A stretch of 64,000 nucleotides of DNA from Desulfosporosinus youngiae DSM 17734 (lineage in GTDB: Bacteria; Bacillota; Desulfitobacteriia; Desulfitobacteriales; Desulfitobacteriaceae): contig NZ_CM001441.1 in assembly GCF_000244895.1 (NCBI RefSeq), forward strand, positions 1,054,001 through 1,118,000, in the 5' to 3' direction. Below the pieces are notes generated by a model, which saw nothing but the letters and a program-made list of their open reading frames with translations, was not told the origin of the DNA and did not search any database. The stretch's first letter is position 1; the number at the start of each line of letters is the position of its first letter. Below, one piece after another: positions 52,482-60,001 of the stretch. Both the position numbers and the translations under genes were made by a program.

Positions 52482-52630
52482 TGGATCTTAAGAAATCGAT
52501 AATGGTCTGCAAATGCCGGAAATGCAAAGGACAAGCTTGCCAATGCAAAGATTGTGAACTTAGTGGCGAGTGCAAATATCCACTAATCGACGAGTGCAGG
52601 TGGGAAAGGATCGGAGGCAAGAAGGCATGA
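52481..52630 (+). CDS. Cysteine-rich micro-protein, 49 residues
   Basis: GTG 52481 overlaps the ASCH stop (TAGTG) and has GGGAGG upstream. The product has eight cysteines in CKCRKCKGQACQCKDC and ECKYPLIDEC, likely zinc binding. Confidence 0.5.
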   Translation: MDLKKSIMVCKCRKCKGQACQCKDCELSGECKYPLIDECRWERIGGKKA

Positions 52631-52725
52631 GCGATAAATGCCCAGACTGCGGAAATCGGACCGTTAACGGCGGTGGTTGCGCACAATGCATTAATACAAG
52701 CTGTGGCTGGAGTGCCTGCGGGTAA
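52627..52725 (+). CDS. Cysteine-rich micro-protein, 32 residues
   Basis: ATG 52627 overlaps the previous stop (ATGA) and is preceded by GGAGGC. The product (SDKCPDCGNR, then GGCAQC and CGWSACG) is a mini zinc ribbon. The following HNH gene starts one base after its stop. Confidence 0.5.
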   Translation: MSDKCPDCGNRTVNGGGCAQCINTSCGWSACG

Positions 52726-53127
52726 GTGCCAAGCCCTAGCAGTTTGCTTCAAAATGCCTATAAAAAGGTAGATGAAAGGGATGGTGGCGTTTGCCTCCAT
52801 CCCGGGTGCGGAAGTTCATACAATACGAATCACCATCACATTGAATTGCGTTCTGAAGCCAGAGACAGAATCGCATGCGTGGAAAACATAGTCACCCTTT
52901 GCTATGCACATCACCAAGGTAGAGAAGGACCTCACGAATCTGCAAACTGGCGAGAGCACTGGAAGCAATGGCAGATGAAAATGTACCCATACTACATGCC
53001 GAAAGTTGAACAAAATGAAATGGAGAGATTGAGGCTCAGACGCTTCACAGATCCAGAAGTAATACTAAGACTAGATGAGCTTGAAGAGAAATGGCGGAGG
53101 TGGAATGAATGTCGGATCAAGGTGTAA
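52726..53127 (+). CDS. HNH endonuclease family protein
   Basis: This 133-residue protein contains CLHPGCGSS...HHHIELRSEARDR...CVENIVTLCYAHHQG, the zinc-stabilised HNH fold. Phage HNH proteins at the edge of late genes often assist terminase. Start is GTG 52726. Confidence 0.85.
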   Translation: MPSPSSLLQNAYKKVDERDGGVCLHPGCGSSYNTNHHHIELRSEARDRIACVENIVTLCYAHHQGREGPHESANWREHWKQWQMKMYPYYMPKVEQNEMERLRLRRFTDPEVILRLDELEEKWRRWNECRIKV

Positions 53128-53384
53128 AGAATTCGCGAGAAGATATTTTACAGCAAATTGCCTATCAAAGGCAAGAACTTGAAAAGTATCTTGATAAAGC
53201 AATAGTTATTGAAGCTGAAATAAACGCTTTAGAAGCAAAATTTTATAGCCAAGGAGAGTCATTAGACAACCCTATGGCCTGCTACAACCCAATTATATTT
53301 GCTCAGAAAAAATGTGAGGAGTGTAGGCAATATCGAAGGTGTGTCTATAGGGGCAAGGCAGACTACGGGAGGTTTAAGTTATGA
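53109..53384 (+). CDS. Hypothetical coiled-coil phage protein, 91 residues
   Basis: Overlaps the HNH gene by 19 bp. Helical N-terminal half, then a cysteine group (CEECRQYRRC). Not recognised. Confidence 0.55.
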   Translation: MSDQGVKNSREDILQQIAYQRQELEKYLDKAIVIEAEINALEAKFYSQGESLDNPMACYNPIIFAQKKCEECRQYRRCVYRGKADYGRFKL

Positions 53385-53764
53385 ATTGCCCAAATGGAAT
53401 AAGGCAATGCCCAAACGGATGGACAGACTGTGAATTATGTGCTCATTGGAAAAACAAAGTCTGCACATATGTTCCAGAAGAAGAGCCTGAGCCGGAACCA
53501 GTATGTGAGCTTGAAGAAGATGAGCTTGCAACAGATCTTGGTGTAGATATCCCGCACGTCAGGGGAACGTGGGCTGAGCGGTTTTTAGCCCTGCCGCCTG
53601 ATGAGGCCCTTGAGCAGTTTTATTCCAAGCATCCGCCGAATTTGCATCATAAGGAACCCTTGCCGTTAGATGGTGGGATAGTACCAGGCGGTGGAAGTAA
53701 AAGCAGAAACCATAAGAAGCCTGAAAAAAAAACACCTGAGTATATGAAATTTCTTGGGATGTAA
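53381..53764 (+). CDS. Hypothetical cysteine-rich phage protein, 127 residues
   Basis: ATGA overlap with the previous gene. The first 30 residues have six Cys (CPNGIRQCPNGWTDCELC), followed by an acidic linker (PEEEPEPEPV). Function unknown. It is the last early-strand gene before the structured RNA region. Confidence 0.55.
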   Translation: MNCPNGIRQCPNGWTDCELCAHWKNKVCTYVPEEEPEPEPVCELEEDELATDLGVDIPHVRGTWAERFLALPPDEALEQFYSKHPPNLHHKEPLPLDGGIVPGGGSKSRNHKKPEKKTPEYMKFLGM

Positions 53765-53782
53765 TCTTTTAGCATAACATTA

Positions 53783-53812
53783 TTGACTGAAATTGACTAG
53801 TCGTGATATACT
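53783..53812 (+). promoter_or_regulatory. Sigma-A promoter upstream of the RNA region
   Basis: TTGACT (53783-53788) and TATACT (53807-53812) with an 18-bp spacer form a good promoter. The start would be near 53819, directly before the small hairpin CCTC-GTAA-GAGG and the terminator-like hairpin at 53827. Confidence 0.6.
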
Positions 53813-53826
53813 ACCTCGTAAGAGGC

Positions 53827-53858
53827 ACGCCCTGGATTAAGTCTAGGGCGTTTCTTTA
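53827..53858 (+). terminator. Terminator-like hairpin just after the promoter
   Basis: ACGCCCT (53827-53833) pairs with AGGGCGT (53845-53851) and is followed by TTCTTTAT. It may end the early operon or act as an attenuator for the following RNA. Confidence 0.65.
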
Positions 53859-53861
53859 TAT

Positions 53862-54068
53862 GCAAGGTGGCGGAATAGGTAGACGCTATAAATACGGGTT
53901 GAGTGATGGCAGGTGCATAAGCTTACGCTGTAAGACAAGTCGGGTAAATAGCTGGAAAGGTAGGACTGCCAATAAACTGTGTGAAAATCATAAAAACCCT
54001 ATATCCCTTCAAGGTGCCGACTAACACGCAGATAATCATATGTAAGGTGCAAATCCTTACCCTTGCTA
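53862..54068 (+). ncRNA. Structured RNA candidate with tRNA-Leu-like 5' and T-arm parts
   Basis: The 5' end GCAAGGTGGCGGAATAGGTA and the following GACGC match the acceptor/D-arm of tRNA-Leu (TGGCGGAATnGGnAGACGC). GCAAGG (53862-53867) pairs with CCTTGC (54061-54066), and GTAAGG (54042-54047) pairs with CCTTAC (54055-54060) around a T-loop-like TGCAAAT. The anticodon arm is replaced by about 155 nt. There TGGCAG (53907-53912) pairs with CTGCCA (53966-53971), ATAcGGGTT (53892-53900) with AACCCTAT, and AGTCGG (53938-53943) with CCGACT (54017-54022), a pseudoknot. It is neither an ordinary tRNA nor a tmRNA of normal size. No supported protein gene lies in 53765-54273. Confidence 0.4.
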
Positions 54069-54139
54069 TCAATCTGAAGACTAAGTAATGTTTATATACA
54101 ATAGTCATAGGAGAGGTAACTGCGCGCGCTTCTCCACGC

Positions 54140-54170
54140 AAAAGGCACTTCCTAAATGGGGGTGCCTTTT
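54140..54170 (+). terminator. Terminator after the structured RNA
   Basis: AAAAGGCAC (54140-54148) pairs with GTGCCTTTT (54162-54170). A further small stem GGAGA/TCTCC lies just before it (54110-54135). Confidence 0.8.
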
Positions 54171-54222
54171 CAATATGTCAAACTGACGAGTCTAGGCTCG
54201 AACTATATTTCCTCCTCTCGAT

Positions 54223-54254
54223 GAACGCCTCATAATTGGGGCGTTCAATTTTTT
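54223..54254 (+). terminator. Second terminator before the small gene at 54274
   Basis: GAACGCC (54223-54229) pairs with GGCGTTC (54240-54246), followed by AATTTTTT. Confidence 0.85.
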
Positions 54255-54273
54255 AAGGTGGGGTGATTCCGGT

Positions 54274-54465
54274 ATGTGTACGGTCGGTGAAATAGTTCGA
54301 TATAAACAGCCGGAGGTGTTACGAAGATTGGCTAATATAAAAGATGTTAAGAAACACCCAAAGTCTAAAAAAGTTAATATAAATGATCATGAAGCTGAGC
54401 AACTTATGCGACATGACGGATATGAACGTCGACGAGGGGGTATTAGGCAGACGAGGCGGGCGTAG
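54274..54465 (+). CDS. Small phage protein, 63 residues
   Basis: ATG follows GGTGGGGTGAT. Basic C-terminus (HDGYERRRGGIRQTRRA) of a type often repeated in small phage proteins. Function unknown. Confidence 0.55.
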   Translation: MCTVGEIVRYKQPEVLRRLANIKDVKKHPKSKKVNINDHEAEQLMRHDGYERRRGGIRQTRRA

Positions 54466-54677
54466 ATCTCGCGGCGGTGGTTTTTTGGGCACTAATCGCA
54501 TACCGCGGCATTCGATAAACAGTTAAATTGGATTTTTTTATGATTTTTTATTTTACACTTTATAGATATAGGGTTTTAGGCAAAAACCAGGCAGAATCAT
54601 GGTTTGAGCAGCACCTTAAGCATTTCAAAAAAATAATCATCGGGAAAATAAATTAATTTATGATCTGAAACGACACA

Positions 54678-54784
54678 AAAGCAATGCGGTTCGAGTCGAT
54701 TCTCCCCTGCATTGCTTTGCAATTTATTATTTTTAACTTCTAGTAATTGCCCCTCCGAGAATAGTTTTCTATCCAAGGAGGGGC
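54678..54784. terminator. Two hairpins in the 54466-54827 gap
   Basis: AAAGCAATGC (54678-54687) pairs with GCATTGCTTT (54709-54718), and GCCCCTCC (54749-54756) with GGAGGGGC (54777-54784). They lie between convergent genes and probably end the minus-strand pair at 54828-55302. The remaining gap (54466-54827) is AT-rich and holds no gene that I can support. Confidence 0.6.
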
Positions 54785-54827
54785 ACTTACTAAAGGCTAG
54801 TTAACACAATTTACTTAGAAAAAGTAT

Positions 54828-55124
54828 CTAAACAGGAAGTCTATAATGTAAATTAGGAGCTGATAATTGTTTGTGATTTCCCGGGTTAATACCAATAGGA
54901 CAAGTCGAGTCTTTGGGTGATCCAATAAAGATCTTAATCGTTTCATGTTGGGCAACTCCTTCCGAAGTGGAGTCTACTGAGTTGCCTTTAGTAATCGAAA
55001 TCCCCTCACATTGAGTATATAGCATAATCATGGAAGATATTCCATTTTCATTAATAAAATCAAAGGTAGGCAGGTAAAGGCGGGCGTGAATGGGGTAGAG
55101 GTAGTAATTATAATGCCTTACCAT
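54828..55124 (-). CDS. Hypothetical minus-strand phage protein, 98 residues
   Basis: Second gene of a two-gene minus-strand unit, overlapping the upstream gene by 17 bp. The product reads FDFINENGISSMIMLYTQCE then CPIGINPGNHKQLS. GAGGGAGG sits directly before the ATG with no spacer, so the start is uncertain. Confidence 0.45.
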   Translation of the reverse strand: MVRHYNYYLYPIHARLYLPTFDFINENGISSMIMLYTQCEGISITKGNSVDSTSEGVAQHETIKIFIGSPKDSTCPIGINPGNHKQLSAPNLHYRLPV

Positions 55125-55302
55125 CCTCCCTCTGGACTTTTGTCAATAGGTGTAGAGCAGCATCTTCTTCGGATTTTCCCCAAGAATCAATTTCGCGAAA
55201 ATCTATTTGTGATGTCGTTGATGCATGGTAAAGACCGTTTTTATATTCTATTGCACAAGTGATTGTTCCATAAGATCCAAAATCAAACTTTTTTGACTCC
55301 AT
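55108..55302 (-). CDS. Small minus-strand protein, HicB-like in outline, 64 residues
   Basis: ATG has AAGGGG 7 bp upstream. The beta-strand pattern GTITCAIEYKNGLYHAST followed by SWGKSEEDAALHLL is similar in outline to HicB-type antitoxin folds, but no HicA partner is seen. The pair with 54828-55124 may be an accessory (moron) unit. Confidence 0.5.
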   Translation of the reverse strand: MESKKFDFGSYGTITCAIEYKNGLYHASTTSQIDFREIDSWGKSEEDAALHLLTKVQREDGKAL

Positions 55303-55434
55303 TACAATACCCCTTTCAAGTTAACATCAAAAAGAGTATTGGACAAAAAAGTAAGAAAATCCTTCCGCCTGCCAACAAACACAAGCGGGATATTAATTCT
55401 TCAAGCCGAGGGAATTTAAAAAAGAGGTGGCAAA

Positions 55435-55995
55435 ATGAATGAAATATGCAGTGAGTGTTTCAAAAATAAAGAATGTGAAACCACTTGTGCCGCCTTCAAG
55501 GCTCTATATCGTCTTTGGGATGAGCAGAACGAGAAAGATAAAACAATTCTTATCCGGAACCTAAAAAGGCGAATGGGAATCCGTGATGCTGAGCCCAGCA
55601 GGAAATTGAGGTTACTTGCTACTAAAATCATAAATCGGTATCCTGAATTTAATTTTATCCGTGAGTGGAACATCAAAATAGGCTATGTGATTAGTCAGGA
55701 GCGTAAGAGTGGCGAGAAGATAACATTCGCCGATTGCAGGAAAGTGCAGGAAGTTTTTAAAGCTTACCTGCCATTTGATTTTATCATCACATTTTATGAG
55801 CGAAATACGAGTTTCTTAAACGAGAACCAACTGAAGATTTTGATGTTACATGAACTGCGGCACATTACAATGGGAGAACGAGGGCTTAAATTAAGGCCTC
55901 ATGACATAGAAGATTTTAAGGCAATTTTAGACGAGTACGGACTTGATTGGAATGACTTCGGGAAGGAGTTACCGGACATTTTAGGAGGTGATTGA
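55435..55995 (+). CDS. Phage metallopeptidase-domain protein
   Basis: This 186-residue protein has LMLHELRHITMGERGLKLRP, a zinc-protease HExxH-like motif (HELRH), typical of the phage metallopeptidase family beside small terminase. N-terminal Cys residues (CSECFKNKECETTC) may bind metal. AAGAGGTGG ribosome site. Confidence 0.85.
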   Translation: MNEICSECFKNKECETTCAAFKALYRLWDEQNEKDKTILIRNLKRRMGIRDAEPSRKLRLLATKIINRYPEFNFIREWNIKIGYVISQERKSGEKITFADCRKVQEVFKAYLPFDFIITFYERNTSFLNENQLKILMLHELRHITMGERGLKLRPHDIEDFKAILDEYGLDWNDFGKELPDILGGD

Positions 55996-55998
55996 CGG

Positions 55999-56406
55999 AT
56001 GAATGAGCACTTACAAAACTTAACAGATTACGAGCCCACTGAAAAGGAACGTAATCTGCTTGAGGTATTGGTAAATCCAGAATACAGAATGAAGTCAATC
56101 ACTGATGTTTGTAAACTAGCAAAATGCTCACGCCCAGTCTACTACGAAGCTTTTTCGAAACCCGGATTTGTAAGGTTATACGAGCAAAGATCAAGAGAAG
56201 TAGTTAAGCAGGCTCTTGGCCCGGTACTCAACACGTTTGTTCGTGAGGCATTACGGGGAAGCTTTCAGCACGGTAAGGTCATTTTGGAGATGGCTGGGGT
56301 TTATACAGATAACGTTAACATTAGCGCAAATATTGGCGTCCAGATCATAGACGATATCGGCGGCGGTGACGATGATGGCGATGACAGCAGCACCGACACA
56401 GGTTAA
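55999..56406 (+). CDS. Terminase small subunit-like DNA-binding protein
   Basis: This 135-residue protein has an HTH (SITDVCKLAKCSRPVYYEAF) and an acidic Gly/Asp-rich tail (GGGDDDGDDSSTDTG). It precedes and overlaps the large terminase gene by 41 bp, as expected for the DNA-recognition subunit. Confidence 0.85.
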   Translation: MNEHLQNLTDYEPTEKERNLLEVLVNPEYRMKSITDVCKLAKCSRPVYYEAFSKPGFVRLYEQRSREVVKQALGPVLNTFVREALRGSFQHGKVILEMAGVYTDNVNISANIGVQIIDDIGGGDDDGDDSSTDTG

Positions 56407-57664
56407 GCTTTCCGAAATTGTCACGTCGAAGTTTCAATCCTTCTGGAAAGCCTCCAATTCTCATAAATACCTTCGCCATGTGCTCAAAGGTGGTCGCGGG
56501 TCCGCGAAGTCCACCCACATTGCTTTAAAGCTGATCAAGGATATGATGAAGTACCCGGTCACAACTTTGTGCATCAGGAAAGTAGGTCGAACCCTCAATG
56601 AGTCTGTATTTGAGCAGCTTAAGGAAGCTATAGAACTTTTAGGCGTATCGGCTTACTGGAAGGAAACAAAGAACCCGCTGCAACTGACCTACCTCTCCCG
56701 AGGAAATAAGATCATTTTCCGAGGGGCCGATGATCCGTTAAAAATTAAATCGATCAAGGTGGCCAAATTCCCGATAGCTTTTATGTGGATTGAGGAGTTA
56801 GCAGAATTTAAAACTGAAGACGAGGTCTCCACCATCGAAAATTCTGTCCTTCGCGCAGAGTTGCCGGATGGTCTTTTTTATGCCTTTTATTATTCCTACA
56901 ACCCACCAAAGCGAAAGCAAAGCTGGGTGAACAAAAAGTATGAGTCCCAGTTTATCCCGGCCAATACTTATATCCATCATTCCAGTTATCTGGAGAATCC
57001 TTATATATCCAAGGCCTTCAAGGAAGAAGCCGAAGGGGTTAAATATAAAGGTAAGCTGGACAGTGACGGCATCTCGTTGAAGTACAAGTGGGAATATCTC
57101 GGGAAAGCCATTGGCTCTGGCGTTGTTCCCTTCGATAACCTGGTGTTCAGGACCATAACAGATGCCGAGATGAAGACCTTTGACAATATCCGGCAAGGGA
57201 TTGACTGGGGTTATGGCGTGGATGCGTTTTCCTTTGGCCGGTGGCACTTGGATAAAACCCGCCGGATCCTTTACGCCATGGATGAGTTGCACGGGGTGAA
57301 GATTAGCAACCGGGAAGCAGCAGATTGGATCAAGAAAAAAGGTTATGAGAATGACATGATCATTGCGGATAGCGCAGAGCCCAAGAGTATCGACGAAATG
57401 AAGGGCTACGGGATCCGGATTAAAGGGGCCAAGAAAGGTCCAGGGTCAGTGGAATACGGTGAGAAGTGGCTTGATGATCTGGAGGAGATTGTGATCGACC
57501 CCGTAAGGACGCCTAAGACGGCAAAAGAGTTCGAGGATATTGATTACATGGTCGATCCCGACGGAAATCCCAAGGCGAAGCTTGAAGAGACGAATAACCA
57601 CAGCATTGATCAGGCCCGCTATGCTTGTGAAGGCGACATGAAGAAACCTGGGGTGTCATTCTAA
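56366..57664 (+). CDS. Terminase large subunit (PBSX type)
   Basis: This 432-residue packaging ATPase/nuclease has Walker A GGRGSAKST (42-50), Walker B-like FMWIEELAEF and nuclease residues in DWGYGVDAF and the Asp of IIADSAEP. It cuts and pumps DNA into the prohead through the portal. The exact start among several ATG codons (56366-56381) is not settled. Confidence 0.93.
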   Translation: MTMMAMTAAPTQVKLSEIVTSKFQSFWKASNSHKYLRHVLKGGRGSAKSTHIALKLIKDMMKYPVTTLCIRKVGRTLNESVFEQLKEAIELLGVSAYWKETKNPLQLTYLSRGNKIIFRGADDPLKIKSIKVAKFPIAFMWIEELAEFKTEDEVSTIENSVLRAELPDGLFYAFYYSYNPPKRKQSWVNKKYESQFIPANTYIHHSSYLENPYISKAFKEEAEGVKYKGKLDSDGISLKYKWEYLGKAIGSGVVPFDNLVFRTITDAEMKTFDNIRQGIDWGYGVDAFSFGRWHLDKTRRILYAMDELHGVKISNREAADWIKKKGYENDMIIADSAEPKSIDEMKGYGIRIKGAKKGPGSVEYGEKWLDDLEEIVIDPVRTPKTAKEFEDIDYMVDPDGNPKAKLEETNNHSIDQARYACEGDMKKPGVSF

Positions 57665-57692
57665 TACGACGAGAAGGAAAAGAGGTGAGTCA

Positions 57693-57851
57693 ATGTTCGA
57701 AAGAAAAGAAAAAACTGCTGCGGACGCGATAGAAATAAGGGGCGAAAAATCAAATCTGTTTTATAAAATAATGGATTTTCTTCCAGACATACCGGAATGG
57801 TTGCCAGCAGCTATTTCAATAGCTGCGCTACTAATTGCCATAATGAAATAA
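57693..57851 (+). CDS. Small membrane protein, 52 residues
   Basis: ATG follows AAGAGGTGAGTC. One C-terminal hydrophobic segment (WLPAAISIAALLIAIMK) after a charged N-terminus. Its 3' end overlaps the convergent gene at 57811-58260 by about 40 bp. Function unknown. Confidence 0.55.
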   Translation: MFERKEKTAADAIEIRGEKSNLFYKIMDFLPDIPEWLPAAISIAALLIAIMK

Positions 57852-58260
57852 ACTCATTTTGAAAAGACTTCATCAAAGCTATAAGGGAAATTACGACAGG
57901 GAACGCACGCCAAAACCGTTCCTCATACTTACGACGTAATTCAGATTGCTTATCCAGTTCGTACTCTTGTAAAGCGGTTTTCCCTTTATCGGTTATATAA
58001 AAAAACCCTGTAGGTTTGTCGTATGAAAGCCCGTTATCATCTTTAACTAAGACATATTCTTTCTGGATATAGCTTGTATTTTCGATGGGGATACGGAAAC
58101 TATTGCTCACAGTGCGGTATTCTTGCTCGGCTAATAATTCTAGCCGATATTCAATAGAGTCTATTTCGGATGAAAAGCGATTAACAATCGCTGACTGTTC
58201 TACTTTTGTGGATTGATTAACATATTGCAATATTTTGTAATCTATTAAGGTTAGCGCCAA
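57811..58260 (-). CDS. Accessory (moron) winged-helix protein with C-terminal hydrophobic segment
   Basis: This 149-residue protein has an N-terminal winged-helix-like region (LIDYKILQYVNQSTKVEQSA) and a membrane-like stretch FPVVISLIALMKSF near residue 120. TTG start after AGGTGGG. It is inserted on the opposite strand between large terminase and portal, a typical place for lysogenic conversion genes. Confidence 0.65.
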   Translation of the reverse strand: MALTLIDYKILQYVNQSTKVEQSAIVNRFSSEIDSIEYRLELLAEQEYRTVSNSFRIPIENTSYIQKEYVLVKDDNGLSYDKPTGFFYITDKGKTALQEYELDKQSELRRKYEERFWRAFPVVISLIALMKSFQNEFISLWQLVAQLLK

Positions 58261-58338
58261 TTAAATCCCACCTAAACACATTTTTCAATTAAACTTCTAC
58301 AAAAACCTTAAACTTTCCTGCGAAAGCGAGGTGAACTA

Positions 58339-59820
58339 ATGCCAATCTCAGAGAATGAGCGCATAGCCACAATAATTAAAGCTGGATCCCGGACGGCGAT
58401 GAGCCTTGAGCAAATCATTAAGCTAGAGATTAGCGAATGGAAGGCATCAGAAGAATTAGGTTGGATGTACGTCGGGCAGAGGTATTATGCCAATAATCCG
58501 GATATCCTACGACGAAAGCGCTTGGTGATCGGCGAAGGCGGTCAATTGGTTGAGGATAAGAATTTAGCAAACAATAAGCTTGTTCATAACTTCCTAAAGA
58601 AGCTGGTAAAGCAGAAAGTCGGGTACCTTTTATCCAAGCCTCTATCTATTCAGACAGATAACACGGCATACCAAGAGCTTTTGCAGAAGTATTTTAACAA
58701 GGCCTTTCTACAAGCACTCAAGAACTTGGGTAAAGAGGCCATTATCAAGGGAAAAGCGTGGCTCCACATCTATTACAATGACCAGGGACTTCTTTCGCTT
58801 AAGCGAATCCCTGCAGAGGAGATCATCCCCCTTTGGCGTGATGCTGAACATACGATGCTTGATGCCCTGATACGGATCTATGAAGTAGAAACGTACCTCG
58901 GGATTACCAAAACGATTGTAACTAAAGTAGAGTTTTGGGATACCAGTGGCGTGAAGAGATATATTCTGTCCGATGATCAGCTTACACCCGATTTTGAACA
59001 GGGGGAATGGGATAGCCATTTCAAACTCCTAGTTAATAAAGCTGAAGATGGAAAGCCCAGGGAAAAGCTTTACAACTGGGAGCGCATTCCCTTTATTTGT
59101 TTTAAGTACAACGATGATGAGGTTCCTTTGATTAAAGATGTTAAGTCTCTCGTTGATGATTATGACAAGCGAAAATCAAGCAATTCCAACGATCTTGACG
59201 ATTTGCCCAATAGTATTTATGTGATCAAAGATTATGATGGTACAGATCTGGGCGAATTCCGGCATAACTTGTCCGTATATCGGGCTGTTAAGGTCACGGG
59301 GGATGGCGGGCTAGAGACCCGGAGCCTGGAAATCAATACTGAGGCCTACAAAAATCACATGGAGATGGACCGGAAGGATATTTACGAATTCGGACGCGGT
59401 GTGGACACCCAGTCTGACAAATTTGGGAATAGCCCTTCCGGTATTGCTTTAAAGTTCCTTTATTCGGACTTGGACATGGATGCTAACGATTTTGAGGCGG
59501 AATTCCAGGCCGGATTGGAGCAATTGAGATGGTTTATTGATCAGCATATCGCTAATACAGCAAGGCAGGATTTCTCGGAGGAAACCGTTGATTTTATCCT
59601 AAATCGCGACATCTTGATGAACGAAACGGATACGATCACGAATGCTAAGAATAGCGTGGGGATTATCTCTGATGAGACGGTCATATCAAATCATCCCTGG
59701 GTAACGGATGCCAAGGATGAATTAAAACGGGTTAAAGAAGAGAGAGAAGAAAGCCTTAGCGATTATCCGGGATTAGGGGGTGAGAATAATGTTGGAAAAG
59801 ATGACGGAAGCGAAGATTAA
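58339..59820 (+). CDS. Portal protein (SPP1 gp6 type)
   Basis: This 493-residue protein forms the dodecameric ring through which DNA enters. Visible landmarks are KLVKQKVGYLLSKPLSIQTD, GKAWLHIYYNDQGLLSLKRI, and the acidic C-terminal tail. Its place between terminase and MuF protein is standard. GCGAGGTGAACTA ribosome site. Confidence 0.92.
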   Translation: MPISENERIATIIKAGSRTAMSLEQIIKLEISEWKASEELGWMYVGQRYYANNPDILRRKRLVIGEGGQLVEDKNLANNKLVHNFLKKLVKQKVGYLLSKPLSIQTDNTAYQELLQKYFNKAFLQALKNLGKEAIIKGKAWLHIYYNDQGLLSLKRIPAEEIIPLWRDAEHTMLDALIRIYEVETYLGITKTIVTKVEFWDTSGVKRYILSDDQLTPDFEQGEWDSHFKLLVNKAEDGKPREKLYNWERIPFICFKYNDDEVPLIKDVKSLVDDYDKRKSSNSNDLDDLPNSIYVIKDYDGTDLGEFRHNLSVYRAVKVTGDGGLETRSLEINTEAYKNHMEMDRKDIYEFGRGVDTQSDKFGNSPSGIALKFLYSDLDMDANDFEAEFQAGLEQLRWFIDQHIANTARQDFSEETVDFILNRDILMNETDTITNAKNSVGIISDETVISNHPWVTDAKDELKRVKEEREESLSDYPGLGGENNVGKDDGSED

Positions 59821-60001
59821 TAGCCTGATCCAAAAGGCTTGTGATGGCCTGATAAACCAAGTTGAACAGGGGCTCATTGACAAGGAATCATTTGACGCAG
59901 TTTCCGGCTTGATTGAAGCCATCAATAATGAGAGCAGCCCTGAAAATGATACCAATATAGTGGGCTTCTGCGTTGATCCAGAAACGAGTGAGACCGAATG
60001 A
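59789..60001 (+). CDS. Small head-region protein, 70 residues
   Basis: Overlaps portal and MuF genes. ATG 59789 has GGGGGTGAG upstream. Helical (INSLIQKACDGLINQVEQGL). Probably a head-assembly accessory; not recognised further. Confidence 0.55.
   Translation: MLEKMTEAKINSLIQKACDGLINQVEQGLIDKESFDAVSGLIEAINNESSPENDTNIVGFCVDPETSETE

Noticed and set aside
53803-54024. 73-codon frame in the structured RNA region
   Set aside because: No ribosome site, it covers the terminator-like hairpin and tRNA-like part; composition is not protein-like.
53862-54120. Complete group I intron
   Set aside because: Phrases resembling conserved core segments (UAACACGCAG; GACUA with UAGUC) occur, but P3, P7 and P8 cannot be arranged consistently with the tRNA-like ends.
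54690-54712. Possible tRNA T-arm remnant (GGTTCGAGTC)
   Set aside because: The flanks do not pair as a T-stem; the sequence is the loop of the hairpin 54678-54718.
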